From Zygnema cylindricum (taxonomy: Eukaryota; Streptophyta; Zygnematophyceae; Zygnematales; Zygnemataceae): 64,000 nt of DNA. The position numbers and the translations under genes were made by a program. Location of the stretch: assembly GCA_037447655.1 (NCBI GenBank), contig JBBHKE010001043.1:49561-113560 (forward strand), given 5' to 3'. The notes under the pieces were generated by a model. That model saw nothing but the letters and a program-made list of their open reading frames with translations. It had not been told where the DNA came from and did not search any database. Positions 39,747 to 50,746 of this stretch are shown here, piece by piece. Each line of letters opens with the position of its first letter. Within the stretch, counting starts at the first letter, position 1.

Positions 39747-40793
39747 TGTAAAAACTAATGGTTTTAAAGTATTTTCTAGGTCTGAATAGAAATAAAGAAG
39801 CCGAGGCAGTGTACCTCTAACTTCTCCCTCTAACTCTCAAACTTGTCGCAGTCACTGAGAAATTGGAGAGGAAGCTAGAGCCATGGCTACCTAGGCTATC
39901 CTGTGGTTTACGGGAAATTTATACTAGTTAAGGGATTATTTACTAAAAGATATATGCCGGCCACAGGATTTGATCCTGGTACCTGCCAGCCGACAACCTG
40001 AAGTAGCCGGTAGCCTTAGCCGTTAAGTCTAGCAGTAGTGTTACGTATTATATAGTACGATATTTACTTAAACATTAATAGGTAGGTTAAATCATTTAAC
40101 TGTAACTGTTTACGGTATACATAGATCCGGTAATGTATAAGTACGGAATACGGTACATGCACGAAATCAATACCGCGCATTTATTTCGTAAGTGAAATGA
40201 ATACCGCGCATGTATTTATTACGGCTACGATTAAATTAGATTCTAATTGGGCGGCCAGAATAAGCGCCGAGATTGCGGAAGAAGATTTCGGCAGTTTGTG
40301 GTCATCGCCACATCGAATGACGCGTGGCGAAATTACATTGGATCGTAGAATCTCCGGAGATTATGTCACCGAATCCGGATATGACATGTGTCGACATTTG
40401 GGCCATGTCGTACAATGCTCGTACATAAAGTACAATGGCAACTGTACTTTTGCGTATGGAACTATATTCTGATTGGTTCCGTACATCAGTAGATAGAGTC
40501 TGTGAGAGAGATAGGACTTAGAAAAATTAGGAGATATGACCCTCTCTCCTAGAGAGCTTTTGTACAAAAGGTCAACTTTGACCCTCCATAACTTAATGCT
40601 CAGGGGAGAAAATTCAGAGATTCTTTTTGCTATCAACTTAGGGGAGTCTTGCCTTCACAGGGGTGAAGGTAGTTAGAGTTTTTGTTTGCCAGGGTGGCAG
40701 TTATTTTTGTTGAAACACAAAGGGGTCAGGATTATTCTAGAGGCTTCTTGGAAGCTGTCCACTTTGAGGACTTACGGAGGTCTCAGAGTTTCA
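39747..40793 (+). repeat. 5' LTR of nested Copia
   Basis: Starts tgtaaaaac, ends gtttca. It contains a tRNA B-box-like stretch on the minus strand (about 39955-40030) and a 91-codon ORF (40197-40472) that is not conserved in the truncated relative at 5832-7003, so I do not call it a gene. Confidence 0.9.
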
Positions 40794-40808
40794 GGTTATG
40801 GGCCCACC
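40794..40808 (+). other. Primer-binding site that contains the gag start codon
   Basis: ggttatgggcccacc is 15 bases complementary to the anticodon arm of plant initiator tRNA-Met (GGTGGGCCCATAACC). Its central ATG (40798-40800), the complement of the CAT anticodon, opens the gag frame. Confidence 0.8.
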
Positions 40809-41298
40809 CTCTAAGGTACCAATCTTTTATGGAACTGGATTCATATACTGGGAAAGTATGATGATAGGAGCTCTATGCGAAAAATGGTTTTGGAGGATAG
40901 TGAGTGGACGGCTGAGGCGTCCATCAAGTCTTGGAATTCCTCCAGGGTTTGTAGGAAGCAGATTAACCAGGAAAGAAGGTCCACCTTCAACGGAGGAAAC
41001 AAAAGAAGGAGAGGTGGTGGACAAAGGAAAGGAGAAGGAGACCACAACACCAATAGCAACTGGTTCGGCATTCATGTCACCTATTCCGAGGAACGAGGAG
41101 AATGATACAAAACCTTGGGACTTCAACAATATAGCGGCAAAGCACTTCATCCTACGCCATCTCACTCAAGGACTTGCATGTTCTCATTTGCAGGTAGAAA
41201 GGGCATCCGATCTTTGGATGGATCTCATAAAGATGTACCGAAGTGGTACGATTCAACAAAAACAGTTGGCTGATCAGAAAGTTAAAGAGTATGTATAA
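40798..41298 (+). pseudogene. Copia gag of nested element
   Basis: Begins MGPPSKVPIFYGTGFIYWES; later LRHLTQGLACSHLQ and DLWMDLIKMY, a UBN2-like gag. It stops at 41296; the same frame continues with MLDFCNELATLFIELESA. A zinc knuckle at about 41665-41715 reads CHFCKKPGH-stop-MAEC. Confidence 0.75.
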
Positions 41299-41833
41299 AA
41301 AAGGGGAAATATGTTGGATTTTTGCAATGAGCTTGCTACACTCTTCATAGAGCTAGAGAGTGCAGGAAAAGATTTTAGTGAAAAAAACAGGTTAACTGTT
41401 TACAGATGAAGTTACCTGATGAGTTCGAAAACATAATCAACCGTGTGCAGGACTTGCCGGACTCAAGGTGGATATGGAACTCAGTGGTAGGGATGATTCT
41501 CGTTCGAGAGAATACAATTGAGATCCGAAGAGGAGGAAAGAGTGGCCAAGCCTTGGCAACAACGACAGATTAGAGGAACAAGGATTCTTGAAAACCGGTC
41601 GGAAACTATGGGGGTAGGGAGCAGAAAAAACCGGCCGACGAGTTCGAACCAAGGGCTCCCAAAGGTTTATGTCATTTTTGTAAGAAACCGGGGCACTAAA
41701 TGGCAGAGTGCACTAAGCTAACCGAGCTTCGGTTAAAGGAGTGCCAGACCGGTGGTACCCCGAGAGGAAAGAAAAAGGCCCTTGTCACACAGGTACATGA
41801 GGCGAATTCGAGGACGAGGACGATGAGCTCCTT

Positions 41834-42754
41834 TTGGATGAGGAGTTGGAGGCGAAAAATGAGGTCGAAATTCCACGAAGGCAGAAATGTGCTTACAGTG
41901 GATTGAAAGGTGAAGCAGGTTGGATTGTAGATTCAGGTGCCTCCATACACATGTGTAAGGATAGACACCTGTTCACTAAGATAAGAAAGATTCCCACCGT
42001 AGAGATAGAGTACAAGGATGGGAGGATAGTCACCACTACTCTTGTAGGATCGGTAGATCTGAAAGTGTTAGTAGAAGGAAAGACATCCATATTAACATTC
42101 TCCGATGTATTGTTAATTCCAGAGCTGAACAAAAATCTTATCTCTACATCCGTATTAGATGATAAGGGTTTTTTCACTAGCATTAGGGAAGGAGTCTTTA
42201 CTGCTAGTTTTGAGGAGGATGTCTTTTTCATTGCTGAGAAAGGTAGCCATGGGATGTTAAGGCTGATCTTAAGTAATGAAACGAAGAAACTTTATTATGC
42301 TTGTGTTCATGATATTATGATGTGGCATAAGAGGCTTGGGCATGTGAATCTAGATAAGTTAAGAGAGATGAAAAAGATGGGAGTGGTGGAAGGGATTCAG
42401 TTCAGTGAGAGTGATGATATAAGTGATTGTAGTGGATGTGCTCAAGGTAAAGCACACAGATTACCCTTTCCTAAATCAGCCACCTATAAGGGAGAAAAAA
42501 TTCTAGATCTAGTACACACAGGTATTTGGGGACCGGCTAAAGTGCCCTCACCAGGGGGGAAGAGATTTATGATGACTATGACTGATGATGGGTCTCAGTA
42601 TTCCCGGGTGTATTTTTTGAAAAACAAGTCAGAAGCTCAGGATTGTTTTAGACAATATAAAGCTTGGAGCAAAAATCTCCATGAAACTCCAATCAAGAGA
42701 GTAAGGAGTGACAATGGTGGAAATATACTTCTAACCAATTTGAGGATTTTCTGA
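41834..42754 (+). pseudogene. Copia protease and integrase (5' part) of nested element
   Basis: Protease active site GWIVDSGASIHMC is intact. Pre-integrase HHCC motif (WHKRLGHVNLDKL, CSGCAQGKAHRLPF). The first integrase Asp is replaced (VHTGIWGP for HTDIWGP). A frameshift occurs after RSDNGGN, so the core continues in another frame. Confidence 0.85.
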
Positions 42755-43506
42755 GGGAAGATGGGGTCCAACACCAAAAGACAGTTCGAAGAAATCCGGA
42801 ACAGAATGGGGTAGCTGAAAGGTTAAATAGAACACTAAGTGATAGTGCTAGAAGTATGTTGTCAGATAAAAAGATAGGAAAAAGGTTTTGGGCAGAAGCA
42901 ATGAACAGAGTTTATTACCTCAAAAATAGAGTTCTTACTTCAGCTATAAAAGATCAAACACCTTATGAGAGATGGAAAGGCCGGAAACCAGACATATCTG
43001 ACTTAAAGGTTTTCGGCAGTCAAGTATTCAGTCTAGATACTGATCGGTCGAATTGGAAGCTAGATCCTAAAGGAAAACCGGGATCCTTATTAGGATATGA
43101 TGAGGATGTTAAAAGATATAGAGTTTATGATCTAAAAAGGGAAGATATAATCTTAGTAAAACATCTAGTAGTTATGGATGAAGGAAAATTTGTGGATCCC
43201 TTCAAATATACGAAGTCTGTAAAAATCAGATTTGAGTCAGAAAATTTCGATGACTTTGAGCTTCCTAACTATCCAGGTTTTGAAGAAGATGACGTTCTTG
43301 CAGGTACAAATCAGACGGAAAAGGACTTGGTTGTGGAAACTCCAGTGACAACTCTACCCGAAGCGGAAGACGTGCTGGAAATTGATTCGAAATCAAGGAA
43401 TAGGGGAGAAGCCGAGTTTGTTCGAAAGAATCCACGAGAACCATCTATTCCGGCCTCAGATTCTAAGGGGGGGAGGAGAAGTAGCAAAAGACTGCAAGAA
43501 AAATAG
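42755..43506 (+). pseudogene. Integrase 3' part and linker of nested element
   Basis: After the frameshift: NPEQNGVAERLNRTLSDSAR with the catalytic Glu, RFWAEAMNRVYYLKNRV, and a GKP..LLGYD C-terminal region, ending in an acidic linker RRSSKRLQEK. An open frame starts at 42856; the first bases come from the shifted frame. Confidence 0.8.
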
Positions 43507-43566
43507 GTTCATACCAAAGTAACTAAACTATCTCATCAAAATGAACCTCAAACTTATGGAGAGGCA

Positions 43567-44325
43567 ATGACTTGTCCAGAAAGAAATCGGTGGAAGATAG
43601 CCATCAATGAGGAGATGGCCTCAATCATGGTAGCAGATACTTGGGAGCTGGTGGATTGTCCACCTAACCGAAAACCAATCGCTTGTAAGTGGGTTTTCAA
43701 ATTAAAACTGAACCTAGATAACACAATCAAGCGCTACAAGGCAAGATTAGTGGCAAAGGGATTTACACAAAAGGAGGGAATTGACTACGAGGAAACCTTT
43801 GCCCCGGTGGTCAGATTTCCCTCCGTCCGTATACTTCCCAGTTTAGCAGTAGCGGAAGACATGGAAGTGCACCTGATGAACATCAAGACACCCTTTTTGC
43901 ATGGAGAATTGGAAGAGGAGATCTTCATGCGACAACCCGAAGGTTTTGAGGAGGAAGGAGAGGAGAGTAAGGTATGCGGGCTGATTAAATCTCTTTATGG
44001 TTTGAAACATGCGCCTCGACGATTAAATAAGAAGCTTGATGAGTTTCTTACCGGTCTGGGATATATTCGGATCAGCTCAGATCCCTCAATCTATGTTTTC
44101 GAAGATGAGGAAGGTTTTATATTTATTGCAATTTATGTTGATGATTTGCTTGTTTTAAGTAAATCAATGGAAAAAAATAATAAACTGAAAACCGATCTTA
44201 AGGGGAGATTTGAAATGAAGGATATGGGAGAAGCAAAATATATTTTGGGAATTCAAGTAGAGAGAGACCGAAAAAAGGAAAATTATAAGACTGACTCAAA
44301 AGGAAGCAATAGTGAACATGCTTGA
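43567..44325 (+). pseudogene. Copia reverse transcriptase of nested element
   Basis: Contains CKWVFKLKLN, KGFTQKEGIDYEETFAPVV, IFMRQPEGF, LIKSLYGLKHAP and the catalytic YVDDLLVL, ending YILGIQVERD. A frameshift follows at about 44280; the palm itself is open. Confidence 0.88.
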
Positions 44326-44631
44326 AAAATTTCAAATGGATAAAGCTAATAGTTGTACAACTCCAATGGAGTTGAAGAAGGGAAGTGAGGGGAGTGAGGA
44401 AGAAGGAGTCATGTCTTAGACGAGGAATTATCTCCTGAAGAACAGAAGTTCATGCAGACTATTCCTTATAGGCAAGTAGTGGGAAGTCTAATCTATTTTA
44501 TGAATTGTACCTAGCCGGATTTAGCTGCAACTGTATGAGTGTTGAGTAGAAGTCTAAATGCTCCCACTAAGAAGGATTGGGAGGCAACTAAGAGAGTCCT
44601 TAGATATTTGATAGGAACTAGGGATCTATAG

Positions 44632-45129
44632 ATGCATCTCGGTGGGGAGAATACTCACATCACTACTTGGAGTGATTCCAGTTATGGTGATGCTCCGATG
44701 AGGAGATGCACTTCTGGATATATATTATATGTGGGTGATGGGGCTTGCTGTTGGAGTAACAAACAGCAAAATTTTATTGCTCAGTCCACCATGGAGGCTG
44801 AGTATATGGCATCTTCCTCTGCTGTAAAAGAATTGATGTGGGTCAAGTCTTTGCTTGGTGAGCTTGATCACCTTAAGAGTGGTGTGCATAAAATATTTTG
44901 TGATAATCAGGCAACAATCGCTATTTCTGCCAATCCTAAACATCATTTTAAAGCCAAACACATGGACATCAGACTCAGCTTTGTTAGAGAGAAAGTAGAA
45001 AACAAAATAATCAATTTAGTGTACCGACCAGATAGTGAGATGGTAGCAGATATGATGACCAAACCTTTGCCTTCCCTTAAACTAATTTTGTGCAGGGAGA
45101 AGTGTGGTCTGAAATTAAAGATTGACTAG
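44632..45129 (+). pseudogene. Copia RNase H of nested element
   Basis: WSDSSYGDAPMRRCTSGYIL, STMEAEYMASSSAVKEL, FCDNQATIAIS and KHMDIRLSFVRE are the Copia RNase H motifs. It ends with a stop a few bases before the polypurine tract. Confidence 0.88.
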
Positions 45130-45130
45130 A

Positions 45131-45142
45131 AAATAAGGGGAG
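45131..45142 (+). other. Polypurine tract, nested Copia
   Basis: aaataaggggag directly precedes the 3' LTR start (tgtagaaac) and would prime plus-strand synthesis. Confidence 0.75.
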
Positions 45143-46188
45143 TGTAGAAACTCATGGTTTTAAAGTATTTTCTAGGTCTGAATATAAATAAAGAAGCCGA
45201 GGCAGTCTACCTCTAACTTCTCTCTCCAACTCTCAAACTTGTCGCAGTCACTGAGAAATTGGAGAGGAAGCTAGAGCCATGGCTACATAGGCTATCCTGA
45301 GGTTTACGGGAAATTTATGCTAGTTAAAGGATTATTTAATAAAAGGTATATGCCGGCCACAGGATTTGATCCTGGTACCTGCCGGCCGACAACCTGCAGT
45401 AGCCGGTAGCCTTAGCCGTTAAGTGTAGCAGTAGTGTTACGTATTATATAGTACGATATTTACTTAAACATTAATACGTAGGTTAAATAATTTAACTGTA
45501 ACTGTTTAAGGTATACATAGATCCGGTAATGTATAAGTACGGAATACGGTACATGCACAAAATCAATACCGCGCATTTATTTCGTAAGTGAAACGAATAC
45601 CGCGCATGTATTTACTACGGCTACAATTAAATTAGATTCTAATCGGACGGCCAGAATTACCGCCGAGATTGCGGAAGAAGATTTCGGCGGTTTGTGGCCA
45701 TCGCTACATCAGATGACGCGTGGTGAAATTACATTGGATCGTGGAATCTCCGGAGATTATGGCACCGAATTTGGATATGACATGTCTCGACATTTGGGCC
45801 ATGTCGTACAATATCCGTACATAAAGTACACCAGCAGCTGTACTTTCCCGTACGGAACTGTATTCTGATTGCTTCCGTACATCAGTAGATAGAGTCTGTG
45901 AGAGAGATAGGACTTAGAAAAATTAGGAGATAGGACCCTCTCTCCTAGAGAGCTTCTACACAAAAGGTCAACTTTGACCCTCTATAACTTACTGCTCAGG
46001 GGAGCAAATTCAGATATTCTTTTTGCTATTGACTCAGGGGAGTCTTGCCTTCACAGGGGTGCAGGTAGTCAGATTATTTGTCTGCCAGGGTGGCAGTTAT
46101 TTTTGCTGAACACAAAGGGGTCAGGATTATCCTAGAGGCTTCTTGGAAGTTGTCCACTCTGAGGACTTATGGAGGTCTCAGAGTTTCA
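45143..46188 (+). repeat. 3' LTR of nested Copia
   Basis: Same length and order of landmarks as 39747-40793, with about 5 percent differences in the part compared. Confidence 0.9.
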
Positions 46189-46810
46189 TAAAGCGCTTGC
46201 AGAAAATTTTCACAACAAACGCATCAAGGCTTTACGCATTGACAACGGTGGCGAGTTTATGTCTCACCAATTCTCCTCCTTCCTCGCTCAACATGGCATC
46301 TCGCACCAGTTGAGTGCACCATACACCCCTCTGCAGAACGGCGTTGTCAAAAGGTACAATCGTACTTTAGCGCAAATGGCTCGATCTACGTTGTATTTTG
46401 CAAATTTGCCTTTTTCTTTTTGGGCTGAGGCAACCATATGCGCTAACTATCTTCGTAACTTGTGCACGACAAGTGCTAGGCCTAACATTACCCCCATGGA
46501 AGCATGGTCCTCTATAAAACTCGATGTCGGCCACCTTCGTACCTTCGGTTGCAAAGCGTGGTATAAAGTCCTCACCCATTCTACCGGGAAATGGGGTGCT
46601 CGCGCGTTTCGTGGAACGTTTGTAGGTAATGCCCCAAACTCAAAAGCCTACCACATTTGGTGCCTTTCGTGTTGTCGTGTGATCACCACACGTGACGTTG
46701 GTTTTAACAAATCCCCCCTTCTCCAAACTCTCTCCCGTCCTCTTCTTCCATCCTCTCATGTCGATCTCTCCTCTTATCCCTCTCTTTGTGATTTCCCCAC
46801 CCCCATCTAA
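46189..46810 (+). pseudogene. Integrase, C-terminal part of outer Copia
   Basis: Continues the integrase in the frame left at 39746: LRIDNGGEFMSHQF has the second Asp. QNGVVKRYNRTL has Lys where the catalytic Glu (QNGVAER) is expected. FWAEATICANYLRN follows, then a CT-rich linker (46690-47050). Confidence 0.85.
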
Positions 46811-47214
46811 TCCCCACCCGACTTTATTTCTTTCTCAGTTCTCGCACTTTTCCCACCTCCACTCCCCTCTCTTCATCTTACCCCTAATATCAATGAACCC
46901 ATCATCTCAAATGATCCCTCTCCCTCCCCATCTCGGTCCTCTCAACTTACCCACGACGACGATCCTCTCTTTTCCTCTCTTCCGTCCACTATACTCCCTC
47001 CCCCTCCCCTCCTTTTAGATCCCCACCCTCTTTTATCCCCCATATATGTCTCCCCTGATACATCTCGTCGATACCCGACCAGATCTCGTGGTCCTCCGTC
47101 TCGCCTCATTGAGACCATGGGTCATGCATCCCTTGCTTGCGCTTATTCAACTGGTGCCTCTGCCTCTCTCATCTCCACTCCTCTTTCTCTCAAATCCGCT
47201 CTTTAACGCTCTGA

Positions 47215-47887
47215 CTCTCATCTATGGAAAAGTGCAATTGACGCAGAGTATTCCACCCTCATATCCAACAACACTTGGAATCTTGTTCCTCTTCCTTCAG
47301 GTCGCAAAGCCATCGGTTCCAAGTGGGTTTTTCGCGTTAAACAAAAAGCAGACGGATCGGTCGACAAATACAAAGCCCGATTGGTAGCCAAGGGATTCTC
47401 TCAAATTGAAGGTATAGATTTCACTGAAACTTATGCTCTTATTGCTCGTCTCACGTCGATTCGCGCTCTCCTTGCATTAGCTGCTGAACATGATTTCCAT
47501 ATTTATGAAATGGACGTTAAAAATGCCTTTTTGAACGGTGTCCTCTCATAAAACATTTTTATGCAGCAACTCGAAGGGTAAGTGTCCCTTGGCTCTGAAC
47601 ACTTAGTCTGTCACCTCATCAAAACAATATACGGTTTGAAATAATCTCCTCGTGTTTGGAACCATACTATCGATGCCACTATGAAGAAAGAAGGCTTCAC
47701 TCGCATGAACGCTGACTTTAGCATCTATTCTCGTGGCTCAGGTGCTTCTTTAGTTATCGTTGCTATTTTTGTTGATGACCTCATCCTTGTTGGTCTGTCT
47801 CTTTCTGAAATTTTCAGCGTTAAACTTGTTCAACGTCATTTTGACATGAGTGACCTCGGTAAACTCACATACTACATTGGAATCTAA
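47215..47887 (+). pseudogene. Reverse transcriptase of outer Copia
   Basis: Recognisable pieces in one frame with stops: WNLVPLPSGRKAIGSKWVF, KARLVAKGFSQIEGIDF, EMDVKNAFLNG, IKTIYGLK and FVDDLILV (catalytic pair), ending LTYYIGI. Three or more nonsense changes. Confidence 0.8.
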
Positions 47888-47965
47888 GTCATCTGTAATC
47901 GCTCGGCTAAGACACTTTGCCTCTCCCAGGAAACCTTTGTTTCTGATCTCCTTGACCATTTTGCT

Positions 47966-48733
47966 ATGGCCGATTTCTCTTCTATCTCCACCTCTTTGGA
48001 TGCCAATTCTCCTCTTGTCCCCTCCACCGACACCCTCCTCTCCCCTCCGCTCCATGCCACTTACCGCTCTATGGTGGGCGCTCTTATGTATGCCATGCAA
48101 GCCACTCGGCCAGATATTGCTACAGCGGTTACAAAACTTAGTCAATTTCTTCAGAGGCCTTCTCCAGATCATCTTGCGGCTGCTAAACGAGTTTTTATGT
48201 ATCTGCAAGGCACTAAATCCTTTTGCCTCACTTACTCATCCTCAGGTTCTACTGCCCTCTTCGGCTTTGTTGACTCCGATTGGGCGCAAGATGAGCTTTC
48301 CCTCCGTTCTACTACTGGCTCGTGTTTTTTCTTGGGGAATGGGCTTATCTCTTGTTCCTGCATGAAACAACCTACTACAGCTTGCTCCAGTGTTGAGGCC
48401 AAATACATGGCTGCCTGCCATGCCGCTAAGGAAACTGTTTGGCTTCGAACCCTTCTCACCAATCTTGGTTTTCCTCCACTCGGACCCACTCCCATCAACT
48501 CCGACTCTCAAGGTGCCCTTGCTTTGATCAAGAATCCAGTTGACCTCAAGCGCACCAAGCACATCGACATCCAATATCACTATTCTCGAGAGCGTGTCGA
48601 GGATGGAACCTTTCAATTTCTCTATGTGAAATCTGCGGATCAGGTTGCTGACTTTCTCACCAAAGCTCTTCATCGCCCCCATTTTGAGCAGCATCGTTTC
48701 TCCTCCGGCCTTCGTCCTCCACCTTCCTCCTAG
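47966..48733 (+). pseudogene. RNase H of outer Copia
   Basis: YRSMVGALMYAMQATRPDIA, FVDSDWAQDELSLRSTTG, SSVEAKYMAACHAAKE, SDSQGALALIKN and KHIDIQYHYSRERV follow the Copia order. The long frame from 47966 to 48733 is open. Confidence 0.85.
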
Positions 48734-48788
48734 TTCTTCCAATTACCCTTTATTTTTCATCTAAATTACTCCTTTGTAGTTTTAGATT

Positions 48789-48797
48789 GAGGAGGGG
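48789..48797 (+). other. Polypurine tract, outer Copia
   Basis: gaggagggg immediately before the 3' LTR. Confidence 0.7.
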
Positions 48798-49277
48798 TGT
48801 TAAGGGTAATTTCCGGTCAGTTTCCATACGTCAACCTTAGTCACATTTTGTCTTAGGTCAACCGAGACCATACTCCACTTATTCAAGTACAGTCTCGTCC
48901 ACTTAGTCTTTTGTCCTACGAGAACAAAGACCGTACTCCACTTATTCGAGTGCGGTCTCGTTTACTTTAGTCTCATTTGTCCTATGTGAACAAAACCGTA
49001 CTCCACTTATTCAAGTGCGGTCTTATAATTGTACTTTTGGTCTTATTCTTTCCTTTTCTTTTCGTCTATCAACTTTGTCTGATAGATTTGGTCTTTGTGT
49101 AGCCGCCCAAATCTACTTTGTGTAGCGTAGTTCGGTACTATCCACAGTAATTAGCATTTTGTAACTTTGTATAAAAGGATCTCGTTTCATAATGAAATTA
49201 TCAATCTCGATCACACAATTCAAATGTTTTGACTCTCTCTATCTTTTATTATGGTGTCCAATAATCCTACTCCTATA
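48798..49277 (+). repeat. 3' LTR of outer Copia
   Basis: 480 bp, same ends as the 5' LTR and carrying the gag start (atggtgtcc) near its end, as expected if the gag start is part of the LTR. Followed by target duplicate ggcca. Confidence 0.9.
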
Positions 49278-49569
49278 GGCCATTATCATGTAACTGCGTT
49301 TTAACAGACTGCGTAGTGTAAACGTCATAGTGACGATAAACTGTACGTTTTGTCCGATTTTGTACGAATACATTCTTTAGTGTAGAGGATATTAGCTTGC
49401 CAAATTAGAGTACACCGGATAAATTACAGTAAATTCCTTTTTGAAACTGTTCTATCTCATAAATTAGAGTAAATTACTCTAATTATTTTTTTATCTTTTT
49501 TTACTCTAATTTTTTCATTACTCTAATTAGAAGGCGCGGTGTAGTGTAGTGCTGGATGTAAAACTGATG

Positions 49570-50371
49570 CAAATCGATAGTGTTGGGTATCGAGGACCGT
49601 TCGCCAATATTCAATATATATCCAATTTCAGGTACCCGATAATCGATATATCGCTTCGATATATCGAATTTCAAATCATCGTGATATATTGCCGATATAT
49701 CGTATCGTCAATATATCAAAGCTGAAAAAAATAAAATCCCATAGGTTTTCAGAGTCTCGTGACTTCGGACAAATTGACCGTAAAATCTTTGACGGAAAGA
49801 AATACGGCTTTTTCCTGAAAGTCAGCGGAGTGAAGAGATCTCTGAGGTACATTGACGAGGTACACTTGTGAAGTACACGTACGTCATACGCAAAGTACGA
49901 GTTTCCAGACGAAAAAGGTCGGTTTCGAGATATTCGATGATTTTTGAGATTTGGTTGTCACCTTACGTGGAACCACTCATATCAGAACACGTATGTAAAA
50001 CTTATTTACAAAAGATACGCGATGTCCGTACTATTACTGAGACCTCCTCGTGTAACCATACCCCAAGTAATTAATCATTAAAATTTCAAAATTATTACTT
50101 TTTTCTCGGTTACATTTTGCGGCGTCTACCTTTAAGTCACGGAACGAAAATCATGGCGTACGTGGCGTATTAGACAATTTGACTATTTCGCTAAAATAAC
50201 ATATAATATAATAAATTAAAAAATATTAAATTTAAAAAATGCTATGTATTGTGATAATTTATGTTTGTCTCGGTACGATATATGAAGGTTCCTCCTCGAT
50301 CGATATTCGATTTATTGAATATCGAGATTATCGCAATATGAATTTACCCGATACCCAACACTACAAATCGA
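49570..50371. mobile_element. hAT-like non-autonomous DNA transposon
   Basis: Terminal inverted repeats tagtgttgggtatcg (49578) and cgatacccaacacta (ending 50363) are flanked by an 8-bp direct duplication caaatcga (49570-49577, 50364-50371). The 8-bp duplication and TAGTGTTG tip are typical of the hAT superfamily. The 786-bp interior has no transposase ORF and is rich in cgatatatcg. Confidence 0.8.
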
Positions 50372-50746
50372 TTTCAAATTTGGGAATTGATCATGACAGT
50401 GAGTGTTTTGGTTGCGCACAATCACTTACATCATTTTGTCAAAAAACGTACGTTTGAAGTACATATTGGTACGAATAAAGTACCGTTGAGTATAAATTTG
50501 ACGGTTAATCAGTTGGACATCTTTGACTTTCATAATATTGTTTCAACCGCTTAAAAATTTTGCCGCGCTTGCGAACGTCGACCTTCATGATAAAATTAGC
50601 AATTCACAGCCGGCGAGCGTTTACGGAAACAAAATTGTGGCGACAACATGTAAATAAAATGGTTGCATACAATAATTTTTCGTCGTTATGTGAGCTCCAC
50701 GGTAAGAGCACAGCCGCAAAACTGAAATTGAATCGTCTAAGTGTTA

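Larger units (their letters stand above)
39742..46193 (+). mobile_element. Nested Copia retrotransposon
   Basis: LTRs of 1047 and 1046 bp (39747-40793, 45143-46188), target duplication taaag on both sides, primer site 40794-40808 and a polypurine tract just before the 3' LTR. It sits in the integrase of the outer Copia, same orientation. Full gag-pol is present but with several frameshifts and stops. LTRs differ at roughly 15 of the first 290 positions. Confidence 0.92.
37402..49282 (+). mobile_element. Outer Ty1/Copia retrotransposon, interrupted by nested Copia
   Basis: 480-bp LTRs (37407-37886, 48798-49277), 5-bp target duplication ggcca on both sides, primer site at 37887, polypurine tract at 48789. 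The gag - protease - integrase - reverse transcriptase - RNase H order is Copia. The integrase is split by another element at 39747-46188. Besides this, stops and frameshifts in gag, pol and RT and replaced catalytic residues make it non-autonomous. LTRs differ at about 9 of 480 positions by hand count. Confidence 0.9.

Noticed and set aside
39955-40030. Possible tRNA gene in the Copia LTR
   Set aside because: B-box-like core only; no complete cloverleaf or anticodon arm could be drawn by hand, and it repeats in each LTR.
40197-40472. 91-codon ORF in both regions of the nested LTR as a possible accessory gene
   Set aside because: The other LTR (around 45590-45870) and the older relative at 5832-7003 do not keep the frame clearly; no recognisable domain.
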